Shown here: positions 8,526 to 13,034 of the stretch, in pieces
Numbering within the stretch: position 1 is the stretch's first letter
How the letters are laid out: each line of letters starts with the position of its first letter
Notes under the pieces: generated by a model
The model's input: only the letters and a program-made list of their open reading frames with translations
Database searches by the model: none
What the model was told of the DNA's origin: nothing
Program-made: the position numbers and the translations under genes
Origin: Phoronis ovalis
Taxonomy: Eukaryota > Phoronida > Phoronidae
Length of the DNA stretch: 13,034 nt
Assembly: GCA_028565635.1 (NCBI GenBank)
Contig: JAOXYB010040916.1
Span: 1-13,034, forward strand
Direction of reading: 5' to 3'

Positions 8526-8889
8526 CAGACTGAGTGACATCAGTACGTGTATAATCAACCTAATCAGCATTTGTAATATCATCAGTAGGATCATTAATAT
8601 CTTCTTCATCAAGATCAAAACCTGCAATGTGACAAGACGGTGATAAACTGTCGATCGGTCTTAGTTATGTGCCTGCAAGAGCTTAGTTAGTGATCAAATT
8701 TGGGACATCCGGCTAACTGACAAAGAGGACAACGTTTACTAGGTTGGGGGGGACAGTGGAGGGATGATAAGGGAATTGGTGCAGACAAACTTTGTTACGA
8801 CGGGAACTAGCTTTGTTGATGGTGGAACGTAAAATATTGGCACCTTCAGAGGATCTAGGAAGGTAAATCTTGTAGAAGTGAATCTAAGC
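8526..8889 (-). pseudogene. Gypsy-type gag C-terminal part with CCCH-like zinc knuckle, broken
   Basis: The minus strand shows short pieces in different frames. NILRSTINKASSRRNK lies near 8850-8800. A knuckle-like KRCPLCQLAGCPKFDH follows, with its C-x2-C-x4-C-x4-H residues at 8731-8690 and TAA right after at 8689-8687. An acidic linker (GFDLDEEDINDPTDD) with an in-frame TAG then precedes the protease. Order and spacing fit a Gypsy Gag tail, where the knuckle binds the element's RNA. The knuckle differs from the classic C-x2-C-x4-H-x4-C, either by family or by decay. Confidence 0.6.
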
Positions 8890-8890
8890 C

Positions 8891-9076
8891 TTACGATATC
8901 TCAGGTCTTATTGAGGCTAAGGTGCATTCCAGAAGTTCGGTGCCATAGCGTTGTTTAACGTAATGTGGTAAATCTTCGTGGACAAGATGTGACCAACTTA
9001 AGATGACACGCTTTTCTAATGTTGGAGACATATCTTCATCAGCTTTGGGAGGGGAACCATGATGAGTTGCCGACAT
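8891..9076 (-). pseudogene. Gypsy-type gag central fragment
   Basis: A 61-residue open frame includes MSPTLEKRVILSWSHLVHED, then LPHYVKQRYGTELLECTLA and SIRPEIS before TAG. The LP-x-x-VKQRYGTEL-x-x-x-TLASI-(K/R)-PEIS text is one I recognise from Gag of invertebrate Gypsy elements, where it lies ahead of the zinc knuckle. The N-terminal part of Gag is not recognisable upstream of 9076, and no LTR was found. I see this as the 5' limit of the remnant rather than a true start codon. Confidence 0.65.
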
Positions 9077-9500
9077 GTTCTAAATAGGTTGGGTGCTCAT
9101 GCCTGAAAAGTTTTCGTTTATAGTGTGCACCTTTGTTTCTAAAATAGGCATTATTTACTGTTTGTATACTTTTATATACAACTGTTTGAATTTTGTTCTT
9201 TAATTTAGTGAGAAAACAAACAGTGTTATGAACAATCAAATATGTAATTAAAGGTAACAATTAACAGCTATAGAATTAAGTCATAAGGACACCTGCTTCT
9301 TTCTATATTCAATGTGTTTTTTATAAGAATGTGGATTTATACCTAGCAAGTAATTTATTACATTAAAGACTGTAATTATGCATATAAAAGTACACCTTTT
9401 TGAAAAGGTTATAAGGTTAATATTCTATATAATATATTTCCTTTTTATTTTTATGTAACTTTTGTGTATATCTAATTATATAAAGCTAATTTCTGATTTG
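9077..9500. other. AT-rich intron sequence, nothing recognised
   Basis: This stretch is AT-rich with short spurious frames. I looked for an LTR (TG...CA ends, polypurine tract, primer-binding site) that would bound the Gypsy remnant and found none that I could support. Confidence 0.5.
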
Positions 9501-9522
9501 ACCGGGATCTGTGTGAGATATT

Positions 9523-9640
9523 ACTGGGATCCCACTGGGATACCACAGAAATTTAAACTGGGATCCCACTGGGAGTAAGGGACAGGGTCCAAGTGTGATT
9601 TAACAAGAATCCCATCTTTTTTTTCAGTGGGATCCCACTT
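9523..9640. repeat. Cluster of GGGATCCC palindromic repeats
   Basis: ACTGGGATCCCACTGGGA occurs identically at 9523-9540 and 9557-9574, 34 bp apart. AGTGGGATCCCACT, a perfect 14-bp palindrome, lies at 9626-9639. Weaker forms occur around them (CCGGGATCT, TGGGATACCAC, AGAATCCCATC). This looks like a decayed short-period satellite or minisatellite. Confidence 0.75.
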
Positions 9641-9906
9641 CAAAATTTCACTAGGGTAAGTAACCAATGTAACCATATAAAAACAAAATCATTGAATCCT
9701 TATACATTTTGTGAGAAATTGACCTAAAAGCAATGCACAGTTATGTAAGGTTAACCATTACATACAGGTTACTTATGTGTGGATAAACAAATGCCACATC
9801 CTCTTGCTCATACACTGGAAGAGGAAATTTTTTAAAATCAAGCAGAAATTAACCATTTAATTTGACTTACTGTTAGTAATAAAGCAGAGAAAACAGCATC
9901 CTCTCT
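9641..9906. other. AT-rich intron sequence, nothing recognised
   Basis: No frame, repeat or structure strong enough to report. A donor-like CA|GTAAGT occurs on the minus strand near 9870, but no coding potential accompanies it. Confidence 0.5.
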
Positions 9907-10271
9907 TCTGAGCTTTTTACATTGTGGTTCAAAATTCAACATCATAATATCTTAGAAAAATCACCATATTTTTCACTTTGTGTTATCCAATGGACATATA
10001 TTTGATTTTGAAAAAGGAGTAAAATCTGAAACTAGTCAGTCAAACATAACTTAACCACTTGTATTGCACAAAAACTCTTGCTTTTTAAAAAAAAACAAAT
10101 TTGTTCTGCGCTACATTACTGGTAGATAGCTACACAAGTGAATCACTAATATTTGTAAAGTTAATTTTGGTTATAATTAGGTGATATCTGTGACAGAATA
10201 TTATCCTGGTTATACCAATTAGGGATGCCATTCGTCAGCCTCTGTGTGTCAAGCTGCCTCTTTTTACTTAC
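9907..10271. repeat. ~365-bp direct duplication, copy 1
   Basis: This copy aligns with 10605-10970 in the same orientation. It opens with CTGAGCTTTTTACATTGTGG and shares GATTTTGAAAAAGGAGTAAAATC, of which 23 bases match exactly, as well as GTTATAATTAGGTGATAT, TATTATCCTGGTTATACCA and CTCTGTGTGTCA. Identity looks to be about 75-80 percent with small gaps. Only half of one hairpin unit is left at its start, against five units in front of copy 2. Confidence 0.85.
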
Positions 10272-10480
10272 AGTAGCCATCTAGCTTGCCTTTGTGTTGG
10301 ATGGTTACTCGCGACAATTGCTCCATCCTTTGCCGATATTAGGTGCATTTAAGACCATCTTTTCTATAATATAATACTGCGCTTATTTAATTGAGATCTC
10401 ACAATACATTGAAGCAAGCCTGAGTTTTTCGGTCAGATAGTTTTGACATTATATCAGATAGATTCTGTTTAGATTGCAAA
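10272..10480. other. Spacer between duplicated repeats, nothing recognised
   Basis: AT-rich with no coding or structural signal that I can support. It separates copy 1 of the duplication from the hairpin array. Confidence 0.5.
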
Positions 10481-10618
10481 GAAAAGCCACTGAGCTTTTC
10501 AAGAAAGTCACCGAACTTTCACATATACAAAAGAAAAGTCAGCAAATTTTTCACAAAGAATACAAGAAAAGCCATTGAGCTTTTCACACATAATATCAGA
10601 AAAGTCATGGAGCTTTTC
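10481..10618. repeat. Array of five short hairpin units
   Basis: Five units of 18-20 bp lie at 10481-10500, 10503-10520, 10533-10552, 10566-10585 and 10599-10618, with starts 22, 30, 33 and 33 bp apart. The typical unit is GAAAAGC, a 6-nt loop, then GCTTTTC. Units 1 and 4 have perfect 7-bp arms. Unit 2 is GAAAGT-caccga-ACTTTC, one base shorter per arm but with a compensating T-A pair where the others have C-G. Unit 5 has a T opposite G, which is a G-U pair in RNA. Unit 3 has one weak pair. The array leads straight into copy 2 of the 365-bp duplication. Confidence 0.85.
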
Positions 10619-10970
10619 ACATAGTGGTTAAAATTTAATATCGTAATGTTTGTGTTCTCCTACAGACCTATGTTAGATTTTGAAAAAGGAGTAAAATCCG
10701 ACACTAGTCAGGCAAACTGCATGTCCTCGATTGACTATATAACACATAAGATAACCATTTATATTGTATTGTATAAAAACTCCTGGTTTTTATTAAAAAA
10801 AGAAATCTTCTGTGCTGGTTCAGTAGCTAGCTACACAGGTGAATCAGATATTTGTAAAATTTATACCAGTTATAATTAGGTGATATATCTGCGATCCGAA
10901 TATTATCCTGGTTATACCATGGGGTGCTATTCACCAGTCTCTGTGTGTCAGGCTTCCATTTTTTTATTAC
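10605..10970. repeat. ~365-bp direct duplication, copy 2
   Basis: This is the partner of 9907-10271. It starts within the last hairpin unit (GGAGCTTTTCACATAGTGG) and ends at the T-rich run near 10970. A 77-codon open frame on the plus strand falls wholly within it and is absent from copy 1, so it is not a gene. Confidence 0.85.
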
Positions 10971-11175
10971 TGGACCTATATCTTATAAAATATAAGGTTA
11001 ATTAACTATACTTCCAAATTGTTTATCATAAGCATACACCTAGGGGTGACGATGTACGTAGCATTTAGGAAAATATCTCAAAGTATCAACAACCAGCTAG
11101 CTAAAGCTAAGCAATCAATACCTACAAGACTGGATACGGATAATGCTTTATGATTTCTCACAGAAAAATACTTAC
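10971..11175 (-). other. First 205 bp of kinesin intron 1
   Basis: The donor AAA|GTAAGT is at 11175-11170, followed on the minus strand by T-rich sequence. No repeat or coding signal is seen. Confidence 0.6.
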
Positions 11176-11407
11176 TTTCCACTATTTGCTTAGCCACAGC
11201 ATCAAAAACATCTTCCTGTGAGATTTTGTCACTAAACACTTGAGTAAATGAGAATTCATGGTTGATAGCGCTGGCTCGATTTCTCTGTGTTGTAAGATTA
11301 TGGTAAGCTTCAGGAACTCTCAACAATAAAGTATCATGACTGCAATCATAGTCACTTTGAGATCTTTTAGATGGTTTTATTCGACAGTATGTCTGTATTT
11401 TCGCCAT
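11176..11407 (-). CDS. KIF6-like: Kinesin-9 family motor gene (KIF6-like), first coding exon
   Basis: This exon encodes residues 1-77 plus the first base of codon 78 (232 bp, phase 1), ending at the strong donor GAAA|GTAAGT. The start MAKIQTYCRIKP aligns end to end with the short N-terminus of KIF6-type motors. RIKP (9-12) stands where kinesins have the R-x-(R/K)-P nucleotide-contact motif. FSFTQVFSDKISQEDVFDAV (52-71) is the F-x-F-x-x-VF...Q-x-x-VF signature. I chose ATG 11407. An in-frame ATG at 11443 would add 12 residues, but it lies upstream of a good acceptor, TTGCATTTTCAG|GAAC (exon edge 11428), and has no counterpart in the family. KIF9 is the closest alternative; [17 protein letters not shown] and YDLL in the later exons favour KIF6. 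The protein would act in cilia if it behaves like its relatives. Confidence 0.87.
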
Positions 11408-11430
11408 TATTAAGAACCATCCTTGTTCCT
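11408..11430 (-). promoter_or_regulatory. Probable 5' UTR acceptor site and short upstream ORF of the kinesin gene
   Basis: The minus strand reads TTGCATTTTCAG|GAACAAGG, a good 3' splice site, so the 5' UTR is probably interrupted by an intron (exon edge 11428). Between this edge and the chosen start lies one ATG in another frame (about 11419) with a strong context, AAGGATGG. It opens a 17-codon upstream frame that overlaps the main start and ends at TAA. It could lower translation of the kinesin; that is inference. Confidence 0.45.
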
Positions 11431-11591
11431 GAAAATGCAACATTGCATGTAACAGGATGTATAAAAACTAAATATTAAATCACATATTTTTCTATACATA
11501 GCAGAACTTCAATGGCTTACTTTTCACTTGTTAGGATAGAAATATATAGCATGATTATAAATCTCCAGCTTCATGTTCATTTTTATTCTAG

Positions 11592-11687
11592 ATGCATTTC
11601 CTTTTCTTGTAAACACTTTAATTTGAAATGGTCAAGAGAAAGAAGAGTGATAAAGATTTGCCTAACAAGCGAAAGGCAGAATCAAAT
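11592..11687 (+). CDS. First coding exon of an unidentified plus-strand gene (ATG at 11628)
   Basis: ATG at 11628 opens 20 codons, MVKRKKSDKDLPNKRKAESN, ending exactly at a strong donor, AAT|GTAAGTATA (11688), in phase 0. An in-frame TAA lies three codons upstream (11619-11621), which fixes the start. A good acceptor, TTTTTATTCTAG (ending 11591), suggests that the exon begins at 11592 with 36 bp of 5' UTR. That UTR holds a 6-codon upstream frame. The peptide is very basic (KRKK and KRK clusters), like a nuclear or nucleolar localisation signal. It is head to head with the kinesin gene, 220 bp from start to start, so shared promoter elements are possible. I do not recognise the gene, and no following exon could be supported before the window ends. 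Confidence 0.5.
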
Positions 11688-12170
11688 GTAAGTATAATAA
11701 AATTAATATAGATCAAGAATCAAAAGCTCTCATTGTTGGAGGTCCTCCTCTTTCAACAAATGCAGTCATTATTAGACCCGAATATGAGGCTTTCTAAGCC
11801 TGTGTTCGACATATTACATATTGCGTTACATATTGTTTACAGGAAACAACATCGACTTTTGATTAAATGGATACGTTTACTTTTTGAATTTTACACAATC
11901 ATGTTTAAACCTACAAATTGATTGCCATTAATTAAGACAGTGAAACAATATCTTTAAAATTCAACAAATATTAAATATGAAATTTTGCTTTAAAAATATT
12001 TAATTTGAATTTATAATCACTTTATATTGAAAAAATTACAAAAAAATAAATTGCAAAATATAATCGTTTTTATGACCGTATTTCTTATACAATTTACAAT
12101 TCAAATTCACAGAACGTTATATAACATGCACGAGGAACTACACTTTAAGAAATAAAATTATCAAAAATTG
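11688..12170 (+). other. AT-rich stretch, probable intron of the plus-strand gene
   Basis: This stretch begins at the donor GTAAGTATAATAAAATT. It is very AT-rich. A 62-codon plus-strand frame at 11733-11921 has no recognisable motif and looks random. A small AGGCTT-TCT-AAGCCT hairpin lies near 11787-11801. No exon was seen. Confidence 0.4.
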
Positions 12171-12360
12171 GTAGCTGTGAGCCCGCTGTGAGGGGAGTAG
12201 GGAGTCCCCACTTAAAAATTGCCAAAGCTCAAAGGTCGCCAAAAAAAACTCGCTGTCGCATTTAAGAGATGGATGCTCATGGCTCTGACTCCCGGGAGGA
12301 ATCCAGGATTTTTTACTACGGGGATGTGCCGCCCATCCCAATCTAAAATTTTAGCTTGTG
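12171..12360. repeat. Possible body of a dispersed repeat next to the 30-bp tandem repeats
   Basis: This stretch is clearly richer in G and C than its surroundings (GTGAGCCCGCTGTGAGG, CTCCCGGGAGG, GGGGATGTGCCGCCC) and runs directly into the AGCAATCC repeats. That contrast suggests an inserted element. It lacks pol III A and B boxes and a coding frame, so a tRNA-type SINE is not supported. Ends and target duplications were not found. Confidence 0.3.
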
Positions 12361-12470
12361 GTAGCAACCCCAATCCAAATTTTTTGAAATTTTAGGGTAG
12401 CAATCCAAATTTTGTGAAATATAAGGTTAGCAATCCAAAATTTTTAAATATTTGAGTATAGCAATCCATT
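12361..12470. repeat. Short tandem repeat built on AGCAATCC(A)
   Basis: AGCAA(CCCCAA)TCC and AGCAATCC occur at 12363, 12399, 12429 and 12459. The spacing is 36, 30 and 30 bp, and the first copy carries a 6-bp insertion. Each is followed by AAATTTT-type sequence and a T(A)AG end. A weaker earlier copy (ATCCCAATCTAAAATTTTAG) lies near 12335-12354. This is probably the tail region of a dispersed repeat whose more GC-rich body may be 12180-12350. Confidence 0.75.
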
Positions 12471-12479
12471 TTTACGCAA

Positions 12480-13034
12480 ACTGACTGATACAAACCTAGG
12501 ATATATAAAACTCTAGGAGGATTGGCAACGCTGCAATTTCTTTGATCGTATGGTGGTTGCGGTTTAATCCCCCTTTTCAACTAGCTCAGTGCCGTACTAA
12601 ACGGATTACTGGTGTAGCTGACACATTTCAACCATGTAAAGTCTCATGAGACACCGCGAGACAGACTGATGTTTGTGCGCCATATTAAGAAATTATCGCT
12701 AAATAACGTGTGGAAATTATGAATTCTTGTCTTTTTACGATTCAAATGTGACTGCTAAAGGATGTCAAAGTACAGTTTCATAAATAAGGAAGATGGGGAA
12801 CTTGTAGACTTATTGTGCAACGATTTTAGAGATGAAAACAAAGATCTCGAATATTTGTAACCGGCCCCGCCCCATCATTAATAAATACTGCAAAGCCAAC
12901 AGCGTAGACATTTAAGTATCGCCTGTCACGCAGTTTAAAAGTCTTCGTCTGGTTTTAGGATTCATTTGAAGTGTCACGATACATGGTGATAAACAGAGCT
13001 GTATGATAAGTTAACTGACATTGTTTATGTATCT
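12480..13034. other. Mixed sequence to the right edge, no confirmed gene
   Basis: Small items only. A perfect 12-bp palindrome, GTCTCATGAGAC, lies at 12641-12652. A 32-codon plus-strand frame at 12762-12860 (MSKYSFINKEDGELVDLL...) has a reasonable start context (AAGGATGT) and an acidic, gene-like composition, but no known motif. A GC-box-like CGGCCCCGCCCC lies right after it. These could mark the 5' end of a gene, but the evidence is weak. Confidence 0.35.

Larger units (their letters stand above)
6154..11175 (-). other. Intron 1 of the kinesin gene, 5.0 kb, filled with transposon remains
   Basis: This is a phase-1 intron. The donor reads GAAA|GTAAGT (11175-11174) and the acceptor ACATACAG|AT (6155-6154). 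Joining exon 1 to exon 2 gives QIVE-N-FLDGYNG with no gap against the family. The intron holds the NADAR remnant, the 454-bp inverted-repeat element, the Gypsy-like remnant, palindrome clusters and the duplicated hairpin repeat listed separately. Both the retroelement and NADAR remnants lie in the same orientation as the host gene. Confidence 0.85.

Noticed and set aside
9039-9260. 73-codon minus-strand frame
   Set aside because: It overlaps the gag fragment in the wrong frame and has no motif of its own.
10646-10879. 77-codon plus-strand frame
   Set aside because: It lies wholly within a duplicated non-coding repeat and is broken in the other copy.
12583-12630. TAGCTCAGTGCCG, similar to a tRNA A box
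   Set aside because: No B box (GGTTCGAATCC type) follows at the right distance and no cloverleaf can be drawn.
1-13034. CRISPR array, operon or prophage
   Set aside because: There are no short direct repeats with unique spacers, no ribosome binding sites and no tight gene clusters. The split gene marks the sequence as eukaryotic.

Overview
The window looks like a piece of an AT-rich animal nuclear genome, most likely a marine invertebrate and possibly a bivalve mollusc. The evidence is a split kinesin gene with GT-AG introns in matching phases, decayed Gypsy-type retrotransposon coding sequence, and many diverged non-coding repeats. The taxonomic guess rests on the general character of the repeats and the Gypsy remnant, not on a diagnostic marker. 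There are no bacterial features.

The main host gene is the 5' part of a kinesin-9 family gene, closest to KIF6 as I recall that family, on the minus strand. Three coding exons are visible: 11407-11176, 6153-6039 and 5627-5474. Their phases join without a break (phase 1, phase 2, then phase 0). They give the first 167 residues of a motor domain, including the GQTGSGKT P-loop and a SYLEIYQE segment. The rest of the gene lies beyond the left edge. A short basic first coding exon of another gene (11628-11687, plus strand) starts 220 bp away, head to head with the kinesin start. I could not identify that gene.

Layout, left to right. 1-2186 is a tandem array of a ~328-bp unit (A) interspersed with a ~147-bp shortened unit (B). 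It ends in an imperfect 13-bp-arm hairpin (2222-2253). 2254-5473 is AT-rich intron 3 of the kinesin, with one diverged 115-bp duplication. 5474-6153 holds kinesin exons 3 and 2. 6154-11175 is the 5.0-kb intron 1, which is full of transposon debris on the same strand as the gene. Read along the minus strand, that debris is a broken Gypsy-type gag, zinc knuckle, aspartic protease and start of reverse transcriptase (9076-7510). A coiled-coil segment (about 7533-7295) and a broken NADAR (YbiA-like) domain (6680-6336) follow. A 454-bp element (6832-7285) with ~65-bp terminal inverted repeats and a perfect 9-bp target-site duplication sits inside the coiled-coil/NADAR reading frame. The upstream half of intron 1 carries GTGGGATCCCAC palindromes, a five-hairpin array and a ~365-bp direct duplication. 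11700-13034 is AT-rich, with a 30-bp tandem repeat near 12361-12470 and no convincing gene.

The best candidate for something new is the co-linear gag-protease-RT remnant followed by a coiled-coil plus NADAR reading frame. If intact copies elsewhere keep this order, a retrotransposon family may carry a NADAR ADP-ribose-processing domain as an accessory gene. The copy here is dead: it has several frameshifts, stops and insertions. No product of it is expected.
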